Assembly: GCF_029968015.1 (NCBI RefSeq)
Contig: NZ_JASCIS010000013.1
Location: 124,001 to 188,000 of the forward strand
Source: Streptomyces luteolus
GTDB taxonomy: Bacteria > Actinomycetota > Actinomycetes > Streptomycetales > Streptomycetaceae
DNA: 64,000 bases
Direction of reading: 5' to 3'
A program made the position numbers and the translations under genes. Positions 37,100 to 44,636 of the stretch are shown in pieces. Each line of letters opens with the position of its first letter. The stretch's first letter is position 1. Under the pieces are notes generated by a model, which saw only the letters and a program-made list of their open reading frames with translations, had not been told where the DNA came from and searched no databases.

Positions 37100-38374
37100 A
37101 TGCGTTTCGTGGTCGAGGCCGACGGCGGGTCCCGGGGCAACCCGGGCCCCGCGGGCTACGGCGCGGTCGTCCTGGACGCCGCCACCGGTGAAGTCCTCGC
37201 GGAGCGGGCCGAGTTCATCGGTGTGGCGACGAACAACGTCGCGGAGTACAAGGGCTTGGTGGCCGGTCTGAAGGCCGCCCGCGAACTCGACCCGGAGGCC
37301 TCGGTCGCGGTCCGGATGGACTCCAAGCTGGTCGTCGAGCAGATGTCGGGCCGCTGGCAGATCAAGCACCCGGGCATGCGCCCGCTCGCCGCCGAGGCCC
37401 GCGGGGTCTTCCCACCGGGGACGGTCACGTACGAGTGGATCCCGCGCGCGCAGAACAAGCACGCGGACCGGCTCGCCAACGAGGCGATGGACGCGGGCAA
37501 GCGCGGTGAGCAGTGGAGCGCGGCCGACTCCACGGCGGAGCTGGACGCGCGGGACGCCCGCGCGGCACGGAACGCGGCGACGGCTCCGGTCGGCGATGGC
37601 CCGCCCGGCGATGGCCCGCCCGGCGACGGCCCGCCCGGCGACGCGTCGGCGGGAGCGGCCAAGGCGCGGGCGGCGCTCGCTGGTTCGCGTACGAGTGCGG
37701 CTCCCGTGGTCCAGGCCCCCACCGCCGCCCGGCCCGCCGCCGCACCCGACCTCGGCCCGCCCGCCACGCTCGTGCTGCTTCGGCACGGCGAGACCGCGTT
37801 GACGCCCGAGAAGCGGTTCTCCGGAAGCGGGGGTTCCGACCCGGTGCTCTCGGCCGCCGGGCGCGAGCAGGCCGAGCGGACCGCCGCCGCGCTGGCCGCG
37901 CGCGGCACGATCCAGGCGATCGTCAGCTCACCGCTGCGCCGCTGCCGTGAGACCGCGGACACGGTCGCGGCCCGCCTCGGCCTTGCCGTGACGATCGAAC
38001 AGGGCCTCAGGGAAACGGACTTCGGGGCCTGGGAGGGTCTGACGTTCGCCGAGGCGCGCGAGCGCTATCCGGACGAGCTCGACGCCTGGCTCGCCTCGCA
38101 GGACGCGGCCCCGCCGGGCGGCGAGTCCTTCGCCGAGGTCACGGCGCGGGTCGAGGAGGCGCGGGACCGCCTGGTCGCGCGGTACGCGGGGCGTACGGTC
38201 CTGCTTGTCACGCATGTCACGCCGGTCAAGACGCTGGTGCGGCTGGCGCTCGGGGCGCCGCCCGAGGCGCTGTTCCGGATGGAGCTCTCGGCGGCCTCGC
38301 TCTCGGCCGTCGCGTACTACGCCGACGGGAACGCCTCGCTGCGGCTCCTCAACGAGACGTCCCACCTGCGCTGA
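37100..38374 (+). CDS. Bifunctional RNase HI/histidine phosphatase
   Basis: 424 residues. The N-terminal type-1 RNase H domain (1-140) has DGGSRGNPGPAGYGAVV and DSKLVVEQMSGRWQIKH, and closes with HADRLANEAMD. A Pro/Gly linker contains three GDGPP repeats. The C-terminal histidine phosphatase domain starts LVLLRHGETALT and ends LLVTHVTPVKTLV, related to CobC alpha-ribazole phosphatase. The same fusion is known as mycobacterial Rv2228c, where it cuts RNA:DNA hybrids and dephosphorylates. It starts three bases after the zinc-ribbon stop. Confidence 0.94.
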   Translation: MRFVVEADGGSRGNPGPAGYGAVVLDAATGEVLAERAEFIGVATNNVAEYKGLVAGLKAARELDPEASVAVRMDSKLVVEQMSGRWQIKHPGMRPLAAEARGVFPPGTVTYEWIPRAQNKHADRLANEAMDAGKRGEQWSAADSTAELDARDARAARNAATAPVGDGPPGDGPPGDGPPGDASAGAAKARAALAGSRTSAAPVVQAPTAARPAAAPDLGPPATLVLLRHGETALTPEKRFSGSGGSDPVLSAAGREQAERTAAALAARGTIQAIVSSPLRRCRETADTVAARLGLAVTIEQGLRETDFGAWEGLTFAEARERYPDELDAWLASQDAAPPGGESFAEVTARVEEARDRLVARYAGRTVLLVTHVTPVKTLVRLALGAPPEALFRMELSAASLSAVAYYADGNASLRLLNETSHLR

Positions 38375-38386
38375 ACCGAGGGGGCT

Positions 38387-39013
38387 TCAGGCCTCTCGTA
38401 CGGACGCGGCCTCGCGGGCCAGGTGCTCCACGCGGGCCCAGTCCTTCGCGGCGACCGCGTCACCGGGAAGCATCCAACTGCCGCCCACGCAGCCGACGTT
38501 ACTCAGCGCGAGGTACGAGGGTGCCGAGGCGGGCGTGATGCCGCCGGTCGGGCAGAAGCGGGCCTGGGGGAGCGGGCCCGCGAGGGACTTGAGGTAGGCG
38601 GTGCCACCGGCGGCCTCGGCCGGGAAGAACTTCATCTCGGCGACGCCGCGTTCGAGCAGGGCCACCACCTCCGACGTCGTGGAGACGCCGGGCAGGAACG
38701 GCACGCCGGACTCCTTCATCGCGTCAAGCAGCGCGTCCGTCCAGCCGGGGCTGACCAGGAACTGCGCGCCCGCCGCCACCGAGTCCCGGACGTTGTCCGG
38801 GGAGATCACGGTGCCCGCGCCGACCACCGCGTCCGGCACCTCGGCCGCGATCGCGCGGATGGCGTCGAGGGCGGCGGGGGTGCGCAGCGTCACCTCGATC
38901 GCGGGCAGGCCGCCCGCCACCAGGGCCCGGGCGAGCGGCACCGCGTCCGCCGCGTCCTCCACGACGACGACGGGGACGACGGGGGCGAGGTCAAGCACAG
39001 AGCGCGAAGTCAT
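38387..39013 (-). CDS. eda: KDPG/KHG aldolase (2-keto-3-deoxy-6-phosphogluconate aldolase)
   Basis: 208 residues. Glu in AIEVTLRTPAALD and the Schiff-base Lys in AEMKFFPAEAAGG are in place, with the phosphate site TGGITPASAPSYL. It splits KDPG to pyruvate and glyceraldehyde 3-phosphate (Entner-Doudoroff) or acts on 4-hydroxy-2-oxoglutarate. The ATG at 39013 follows AGGA. It is convergent with the RNase H gene. Confidence 0.92.
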   Translation of the reverse strand: MTSRSVLDLAPVVPVVVVEDAADAVPLARALVAGGLPAIEVTLRTPAALDAIRAIAAEVPDAVVGAGTVISPDNVRDSVAAGAQFLVSPGWTDALLDAMKESGVPFLPGVSTTSEVVALLERGVAEMKFFPAEAAGGTAYLKSLAGPLPQARFCPTGGITPASAPSYLALSNVGCVGGSWMLPGDAVAAKDWARVEHLAREAASVREA

Positions 39014-39075
39014 GGCACCATCCTGCCCGGCGCATGCAGCATGCGCAAAGCCCATTGCGCATGCTGCAACCGCCT

Positions 39076-39189
39076 CTCGTGCGGCTCAGTGGATCTGCCT
39101 CGTACGGCTCAGTGGATCTCCCCGTACGGTTCAGTGGATCTCCCCTGTACGGCTCAGCGGATCTCCCTCGTACGACTCAGTGGATCTCC
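39076..39189. repeat. Five tandem 22-23-base repeats overlapping the 3' end of yaaA
   Basis: Each unit carries GTACGGCTCAGTGGATCTCC with small changes. The unit at 39167-39189 contains the last codons and stop of yaaA (complement GAGATCCACTGA, Glu-Ile-His-stop). The other four copies lie downstream of the stop, each repeating that end and a stop. Confidence 0.88.
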
Positions 39190-39977
39190 GTCACGACCAC
39201 ATCGAGCTGCCAGGCCTTCCCCGGCTTCGCGGGCGCCTCGGCCTCCACCGCGTACCCGAGCCCGCGCAGCGTCTCGACGAGCTCCGCCGGTGTCGCGGGC
39301 GCCGCGCCCGCCTGCAGCAGGTCGCGTACGACGCGGCCCTTGGTCGCCTTGTTGAAGTGGCTCACCACGGAGCGCTTCTCCACGCCGTCGACCAGCTGCG
39401 AGTGCAGCACCCGCACCGTCGCGGTCCGGCCCGCCACCTCGCCCTTCGGCTTCCAGGCGCTCGCGTACGCGGACGAACGCAGGTCGAGCACGAGCCCCTG
39501 CCCGGCGGCCTCCGGAAGGGCCTCGGCCATGACGCCGCGCCAGTACGCGTTCAGGGCGCCGAGGCCCGGCAGCTTCACGCCCATCGAGCAGCGGTACGAC
39601 GGGATCTTGTCGGTGACCCGGACCGCGCCCCACAGCCCCGAGAACACGAGCAGCGACTTCGAGGCCCGCCGCTTAGCCGCCGCGTCCAGGGAGGCGAGGC
39701 CGAGCGCGTCGTACAGGACGCCGGTGTAGATCTCCCCGGCCGGACGCGCCCCGGCCGTGCGCAGCTCCGCGTTCTTCGCGACCTCGGCGCGCAGCCCCTC
39801 GCTCAGGCCGAGCACCTCGCGCGCCTTCTCCTCGTCGGCCGCGCACAGCTCCACCAGCTCGTCGAGCACCGCCTGCCGCGCCTCGTTCAGACCCGGCAGG
39901 GACAGCCCCTCGACCTTCAGCGGCGCACCCCTCCCGGAGGCGGCCTTTCCCTCGGACGGAGGCAAGAGCACGAGCAC
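39177..39977 (-). CDS. yaaA: Peroxide stress protein YaaA (DUF328)
   Basis: 266 residues from a GTG with AAGGAG upstream. Signature segments are LLPPSEGKA at the N-terminus, FSGLWGAVRVTDKIPSYR, and VVSHFNKATKGRVVRDL. The YaaA fold binds DNA and lowers free iron during peroxide stress. Its last codons are duplicated as tandem repeats downstream. It is transcribed alone, divergent from the RNB gene. Confidence 0.92.
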   Translation of the reverse strand: MLVLLPPSEGKAASGRGAPLKVEGLSLPGLNEARQAVLDELVELCAADEEKAREVLGLSEGLRAEVAKNAELRTAGARPAGEIYTGVLYDALGLASLDAAAKRRASKSLLVFSGLWGAVRVTDKIPSYRCSMGVKLPGLGALNAYWRGVMAEALPEAAGQGLVLDLRSSAYASAWKPKGEVAGRTATVRVLHSQLVDGVEKRSVVSHFNKATKGRVVRDLLQAGAAPATPAELVETLRGLGYAVEAEAPAKPGKAWQLDVVVTEIH

Positions 39978-40141
39978 GACGGGTTCTCCTTCTGCGGCGG
40001 TACGAGGCGGGGGTGCGGCCCCCGAGGCGCGGGGGTGCGGCCCCCGAGGCAGCGTATCGGCCGGACGGGGTACGCAAGGACCGTGCAGGGAGCAAGCGGG
40101 CAGAACGGGAGGAATCCGTACGGACGAAATACGCTCGCCCC

Positions 40142-41584
40142 ATGCCCCGCCGCCACCTGCACGTGCCCCCCACCGCGGAGGCGACCCCGCTGCGCGCCGC
40201 CCTGCGCGAGCTGCGCGCGAGCCTCGACGTGCCGCAGGACTTCCCGCCCGAGGTCCTCGCCGAGACGGAGGCCGCCGTACGCGAGCCCCGGCTGCCCGAG
40301 GCCGACGCCACGGACCTCCCGTTCTTCACGATCGACCCGCCCACGTCGACCGACCTCGACCAGGCCATGCACCTCTCCCGCAGGGACGGCGGCGGCTACC
40401 GCGTGCGGTACGCCATCGCCGACGTCGCCGCCTTCGTCACCCCCGGCGGCGCCCTCGACCGCGAGGCGCACAGCCGCGCGGTCACCCTGTACTTCCCCGA
40501 CGAGAAGGTGCCGCTGCACCCGCCGCTGCTGTCCGAGGGCGCCGCCAGCCTGCTCCCCGACCAGGACGTGCCGGCCCTGCTCTGGACCATCGACCTGGAC
40601 GCGGACGGGCACCGCACCGCCGTCGACGTGCACCGCGCCCTCGTCCGCAGTCGCGCCAAGCTCGACTACGAGGGCGTCCAGAAGGCCGTCGACACCGGCA
40701 CCGCCGAGGAGCCCCTCACCCTCCTCCGCGACATCGGGCTGCTGCGCGAACAGCGCGAGGTGGCGCGCGGCGGGATCTCCCTGAACGTCCCCGAGCAGGA
40801 GATCGTCGAACGCGACAACCACTACGCCCTCACCTACCGCGCGCCCCGCCCCGCCGACGCCTGGAACGCCCAGATCTCCCTGCTCACCGGCATCGCCGCC
40901 GCCGACCTGATGATCGAGTACGGCACCGGCATCCTGCGCACCCTGCCGGCCGCCCCCGACGGCGCGGTCGGCCGCCTGCGCCGCGCGGCCACCGCCCTGC
41001 ACGTGGACTGGCCGCACCACGTCCCGTACGCCGATCTCCTCCGCGCTCTCGACCCGCGCGAGCCGAACCACGCGGCGTTCCTGCAGGAGTGCACGACGCT
41101 CCTGCGCGGCGCCGGCTACACCGAGTTCACCGGCGGCGAGCTGCCCGAGCCGCGCGTCCACTCCGCCGTGGCCGCCGCGTACACGCACTGCACGGCTCCG
41201 CTGCGGCGGCTCGCCGACCGGTACGCGGGCGAGATCTGCCTGGCCGCCTGCGCCGGTGGCGATCCTCCGCCGTGGGTGCTCGACGCCCTGCCCGAGCTGC
41301 CGAAGGAGATGGCCGACGGCACCCGGCGGGGCAACACCGTGGAGCGCGAGTGCGTCGACATCGTCGAGGCCGCGCTGCTCCGGGACCGGGTCGGCGAGAC
41401 CTTCGACGCGATCGTGATCGACGTCAAGGAACAGGAACCGGCCGTCGGCACCGTGCACTTGGAGGACCCGGCGGTCGTCGCCCGCATCGAGGGCACCACC
41501 GACCTGCCCCTCGGTGAACGCCTCCGCGTCCGCCTCACCCAGGCCGACCCGGGTGCGGCGAAGGTGCGGTTCGCTCCGGCGTGA
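40142..41584 (+). CDS. RNB-domain exoribonuclease (RNase II/R family, short form)
   Basis: 480 residues. The RNB catalytic core begins FFTIDPPTSTDLDQAMHLSR, with the four Asp that bind magnesium, and includes RVRYAIADVAAFV and AYTHCTAPLRRLADRY. The flanking cold-shock and S1 domains are reduced, as in actinobacterial members. It degrades RNA 3' to 5'. The ATG at 40142 has no ribosome binding site; the -10 box TACGCT (40130-40135) ends six bases before it, so a leaderless transcript is predicted. Confidence 0.9.
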   Translation: MPRRHLHVPPTAEATPLRAALRELRASLDVPQDFPPEVLAETEAAVREPRLPEADATDLPFFTIDPPTSTDLDQAMHLSRRDGGGYRVRYAIADVAAFVTPGGALDREAHSRAVTLYFPDEKVPLHPPLLSEGAASLLPDQDVPALLWTIDLDADGHRTAVDVHRALVRSRAKLDYEGVQKAVDTGTAEEPLTLLRDIGLLREQREVARGGISLNVPEQEIVERDNHYALTYRAPRPADAWNAQISLLTGIAAADLMIEYGTGILRTLPAAPDGAVGRLRRAATALHVDWPHHVPYADLLRALDPREPNHAAFLQECTTLLRGAGYTEFTGGELPEPRVHSAVAAAYTHCTAPLRRLADRYAGEICLAACAGGDPPPWVLDALPELPKEMADGTRRGNTVERECVDIVEAALLRDRVGETFDAIVIDVKEQEPAVGTVHLEDPAVVARIEGTTDLPLGERLRVRLTQADPGAAKVRFAPA

Positions 41585-42230
41585 GACCGGTTGGCGGGGC
41601 CGTTGTTCGCGGGGCCGTTGTTCGCGGGGCCGTTCTCAGGGCCGCGACGAGCGCCTGCGGATCGTCCGCGTGGAACCGCACCGCCGTCGTCACCTCCACC
41701 CGCCGCCCCAGCGGCCGTACGAACGCCACGGGCGCCGCGAGCTCCACGGTCACCGTCGTCTGGGAGCCGACCAGGAGGTCGAGGCTGCCGTCCAGGTGCT
41801 CCTGGATCCGCTTGCCGGTGGGGTAGCGGCGCTCCACCCGTGCGCGGGCGACCGCCGCGGCCGGAACGCGCAGGTCGAGCAGATGCCCGTACCGGATGCG
41901 CAGTGAACCGTCCGCGCCCACCACATGGGGGCGGACCACACAGGCGGCGTGCAGGGCGAGCACCTGGAGCACGGTGTAGACGTCGAGGAACAGCACGACC
42001 GCGTGCACCGCGGGCCACGGGATCAGCACCGCGAGCGCGACCGTCTCGAGCACCGCCACGAACAGCAGCCCGAACAGCATCGCCGTCTGCGGCCCGGTGT
42101 ACGACACGGGCCGCGCCCCCTCGGGAACCCCGTGCCGCCGCCGCGCCACCCACAGCAACAGGCAGTACATCCCGTGCAGTTCGAGCACGGTCAGCCGACT
42201 TGTGACCCGTACGGCCTTCCCCATGCTCAT
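41535..42230 (-). CDS. Membrane protein of unknown function
   Basis: 231 residues. Two hydrophobic segments (about 50-70, AMLFGLLFVAVLETVALAVL, and 75-97, AVHAVVLFLDVYTVLQVLAL) are followed by a soluble domain with RYGHLLDLRVPAAAV and VEVTTAVRFHADDPQAL, suggesting a PH-like membrane-associated fold. Its ATG overlaps the MerR stop (ATGA), so the two are co-translated. The 3' end overlaps the convergent RNB gene by 50 bases and includes a threefold RTTAP-coding repeat. Confidence 0.72.
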   Translation of the reverse strand: MSMGKAVRVTSRLTVLELHGMYCLLLWVARRRHGVPEGARPVSYTGPQTAMLFGLLFVAVLETVALAVLIPWPAVHAVVLFLDVYTVLQVLALHAACVVRPHVVGADGSLRIRYGHLLDLRVPAAAVARARVERRYPTGKRIQEHLDGSLDLLVGSQTTVTVELAAPVAFVRPLGRRVEVTTAVRFHADDPQALVAALRTAPRTTAPRTTAPPTGLTPERTAPSPHPGRPG

Positions 42231-43021
42231 GGCCGCCCACCCCCTCCCGCCCGCCGCGCGCGCTCCGCGAGCCCCGCGAGCATGCGCCGTACGACCTCCG
42301 CCTGCGCCGCCGGGAAGTCCGCGAGGAACGCCTCCCCGAAGCCCCCGCCGAGCGACTGCCCGGCGTCCTCCTGAGCGATCAGCCGCAGTACGGCCTCCGG
42401 CATCGCGGCCACGAGCTCGTCGCCGAGCGGCGCGATCCGCGGATCGTCTGCCGCGGCCTCCGCCAACTCGTCCAACCGCCCGTACAGCTCCTCCACCCGG
42501 CCCGCGAACTCCGGGTCGTCGGCCAGTGGCCGCAGCGCCGCGACCAGCTCGCCGCTGCCCTCGGGCCCGCCGAGCGAGTCGAAGAGGGCCAGGTGCTCGC
42601 GGTCCTTCGCGGCGATCGCCGAGTCGGTCGGCCCGAGCGCGGCGAACAGCCGGGCGAGGTCCGGCGAGACGGGCCCCTCCGGCGGCAGCTCCCCGGCCCG
42701 CGCCTGCTCGAGGAGCGCGGCGAGCCGCTCCCGCCGCTCCCGGACCGCCGCTTCCTGCCGCGCCAGATCTCCGTCCAACTCCTCCAGAACCTCTACGAGT
42801 TCACGCCCGGCGTCGTCCGCGAGCACGTCCTTGACCTCGGCGAGCCCGAGCCCGAGCTCGGTGAGCCGCCGGATCCGGGCGAGCTCCACGGCGTGCCGCA
42901 GCCCGTACTCCCGGTACCCGTTGGCCCGCCGCTCCGGCTCCGGCAGCAGCCCCTGCTGGTGATAGTGGCGCACGGCCCGCGTGGTGACCCCGGCGAGCGC
43001 GGCGATCTCTCCGATCCGCAT
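42227..43021 (-). CDS. MerR-family transcriptional regulator
   Basis: 264 residues. The winged helix (MRIGEIAALAGVTTRAVRHY, RRANGYREYG) and the connector helix (LGLGLAEVKDVLAD) are standard; the long helical C-terminus is a TipAS-like or effector domain without metal cysteines. The ATG at 43021 has no ribosome binding site, with a -10 box six bases upstream. It is co-transcribed with the membrane protein at 41535 and carries a MerR-type promoter dyad, so it regulates itself. Confidence 0.9.
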   Translation of the reverse strand: MRIGEIAALAGVTTRAVRHYHQQGLLPEPERRANGYREYGLRHAVELARIRRLTELGLGLAEVKDVLADDAGRELVEVLEELDGDLARQEAAVRERRERLAALLEQARAGELPPEGPVSPDLARLFAALGPTDSAIAAKDREHLALFDSLGGPEGSGELVAALRPLADDPEFAGRVEELYGRLDELAEAAADDPRIAPLGDELVAAMPEAVLRLIAQEDAGQSLGGGFGEAFLADFPAAQAEVVRRMLAGLAERARRAGGGGRP

Positions 43022-43027
43022 GAGGCC

Positions 43028-43060
43028 AGTAGAAACGTTGACGCTGCGACAAGGTCAAGG
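43028..43060 (-). promoter_or_regulatory. MerR-type promoter with 19-base spacer and operator dyad
   Basis: On the minus strand, -35 TTGACC and -10 TCTACT are 19 bases apart, the long spacing that MerR activators correct by bending DNA. The dyad TTGAC-N11-GTCAA spans the -35 and spacer. Confidence 0.75.
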
Positions 43061-43113
43061 GCTCTCGGGTCAAGGGCTCCCCGTGGCGCGGGTAGCATGG
43101 TCGACACGGCGGA

Positions 43114-43512
43114 CGAGCCGGCCGGGCGGTCGCGGCGGGGGTTTTCGGACTCCCTCCGAGGAACGTCCGGGCTCCACAGGGCAGGGTGGTGGCTAACGGC
43201 CACCCGGGGTGACCCGCGGGACAGTGCCACAGAAAACAAACCGCCCGGCGCTCAGGTGCCGGGTAAGGGTGAAACGGTGGTGTAAGAGACCACCAGCGCC
43301 TGAGGTGACTCAGGCGGCTAGGTAAACCCCACCCGGAGCAAGGTCAAGAGGAGTGCCGCGAGGCGCTCTGCGCGGATGATCGAGGGCTGCCCGCCCGAGT
43401 CCGCGGGTAGACCGCACGAGGCCGACGGCAACGCCGGCCCCAGATGGATGACCGCCTCCCCCCGGGCCGCAAGGCCCTGGGGAGACAGAACCCGGCGTAC
43501 AGGCCGACTCGT
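43114..43512 (+). ncRNA. rnpB: RNase P RNA, bacterial type A
   Basis: Catalytic RNA of RNase P, which trims tRNA 5' leaders. Conserved core elements appear in order: GAGGAACGTCCGGGCTCC, ACAGTGCCACAGAAAAC, GGTAAGGGTGAAACGGTGG, GTAAGAGACCACCAGCG, GGCTAGGTAAACCCCACCCG and CAGAACCCGGCGTACAGG. The 3' arm CCGACTCG pairs with the 5' CGAGCCGG. The length of about 400 bases is normal for actinobacteria. A terminator follows at 43524. Confidence 0.97.
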
Positions 43513-43523
43513 TCCGCCGCAAG

Positions 43524-43566
43524 GCCCCTGACCTGGGAGTTTCCGACTCCCGGGCCAGGGGTTTCT
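43524..43566 (+). terminator. Intrinsic terminator of rnpB
   Basis: CCCCTG-CC-GGGAGT stem arms pair with ACTCCC-GG-CAGGGG around TTCCG and are followed by TTTCT. Confidence 0.85.
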
Positions 43567-43742
43567 GCTTGCGCCTATCGCCCCGCACCTTCTTCAAGGT
43601 GCAGGGCCCCCTCCGGTTGTAGTGGACTTCGCGGCTGGCCCGACGTGACCAGGTCTTGCCCCTCCGGGTGTCCCACTACGTGACTGGCGTGGACAACAGC
43701 GACCTCAGTAATTCCCCTACTTCCCATGAGGACTCCCCGCCG
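43567..43742. other. Structured intergenic stretch without a gene
   Basis: Contains a perfect hairpin GCACCTT-CTTC-AAGGTGC (43586-43603) and an imperfect long stem GTAGTGGAC (near 43619) against GTCCCACTAC (near 43668). It lies between rnpB and the CAP gene and could hold a small RNA. No open frame is convincing. Confidence 0.35.
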
Positions 43743-43775
43743 CCGCCCGTCATCCGTAGAGGGGTTGACGGGCGG
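43743..43775 (-). terminator. Hairpin downstream of the CAP-domain gene
   Basis: CCGCCCGTCA pairs perfectly with TGACGGGCGG, a ten-pair stem with a 13-base loop, 18 bases past the stop of the gene at 43793. Confidence 0.65.
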
Positions 43776-43792
43776 CTGTCATGGGGTGCGGA

Positions 43793-44341
43793 TCAGTAGT
43801 CGATAGCCAGAGCGGCGACGTAGATGCCCCGGTCGTCGGTGACCACAGCGGCTCCGGCGATGCGTGAACTGGGCCTGGTCAGGGCCTCCCTGTGGGCAGG
43901 GCTGTCGAACCAGCCGTCGAGGAGCTTCTCGGCGCTCATGTCCTGAGGGCGCTCGCCCTTGGCGAGTACTTCGTGACCACAGTGGTGCCAGGCAGTCAGA
44001 TTCTCCCGCGCGCAGGCATCGGCCTTCCGCTGCTCGTCGGCGCTGTACAGGACCGGCTTGAGCCCCAACTCCGTCCGCCGCTCATTGAGGAGTTTCACCA
44101 TCCGCGGCCCAATCGACCGGTAGGACGTCCTCTCGCTGGCCGCCTCGGCGGGCGTCGCCGAGACGCTGTCGGGCCTCCGCTGTCCGTCCACCTCAGCAGC
44201 GCCGGCGGTCATGCCCGACCAGGTCGCAGCGCACGTCGCAAGGAAGGCAGCGGCGGCGATTGCGGTACGGGCGCGGGTGAGTGAGGGGCGGCGATAGGCG
44301 TGCCGGGGGCGTTGCGAGTCCGGCAAAGCGTGTCGTGTCAC
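43793..44341 (-). CDS. Secreted CAP-superfamily (SCP/PR-1) protein
   Basis: 182 residues from a GTG with AGGAGG six bases upstream. A long basic N-region and hydrophobic core (AIAAAAFLATCAATWSG) form a signal peptide ending near AGAAE. The CAP domain has LLNERRTELGLKPVLYSADE, CGHEVLAKGERP and WFDSPAHREAL with a C-terminal AALAIDY. Bacterial CAP proteins are extracellular and mostly uncharacterised. It stands alone between rnpB and the sigma-factor gene. Confidence 0.87.
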   Translation of the reverse strand: MTRHALPDSQRPRHAYRRPSLTRARTAIAAAAFLATCAATWSGMTAGAAEVDGQRRPDSVSATPAEAASERTSYRSIGPRMVKLLNERRTELGLKPVLYSADEQRKADACARENLTAWHHCGHEVLAKGERPQDMSAEKLLDGWFDSPAHREALTRPSSRIAGAAVVTDDRGIYVAALAIDY

Positions 44342-44636
44342 GGGTGCCTCCTGAGGCAGTAGGTGCCGAGGGCTGCCGTCGACAGACGGGGCCGCCTCGG
44401 CGTGAAGTGCCTGTCACCCTGGAGAGAGCACCTGGACCGCCCTCTTCCTCGCTCCGTTATGCACCCGTTATTTGCGAGACCGAGGAGCCGCCCAAGCAGC
44501 GTGAGAACGTCACCGGCCAGAGTGTGCGCCGCAGGCAAGTCAAGGTCACGATCTGATGTCACCGCGGGATCAGGTGAGTTGGTGCCGCTCCCTTCTTCGG
44601 CGGAGCCCTTCGCCCGCCAAGACCCAGGGGGACCAC

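Noticed and set aside
43567..43792. tRNA gene or att site after rnpB
   Set aside because: No cloverleaf, T-loop or direct repeat of the rnpB end was seen, although the region beyond looks accessory.
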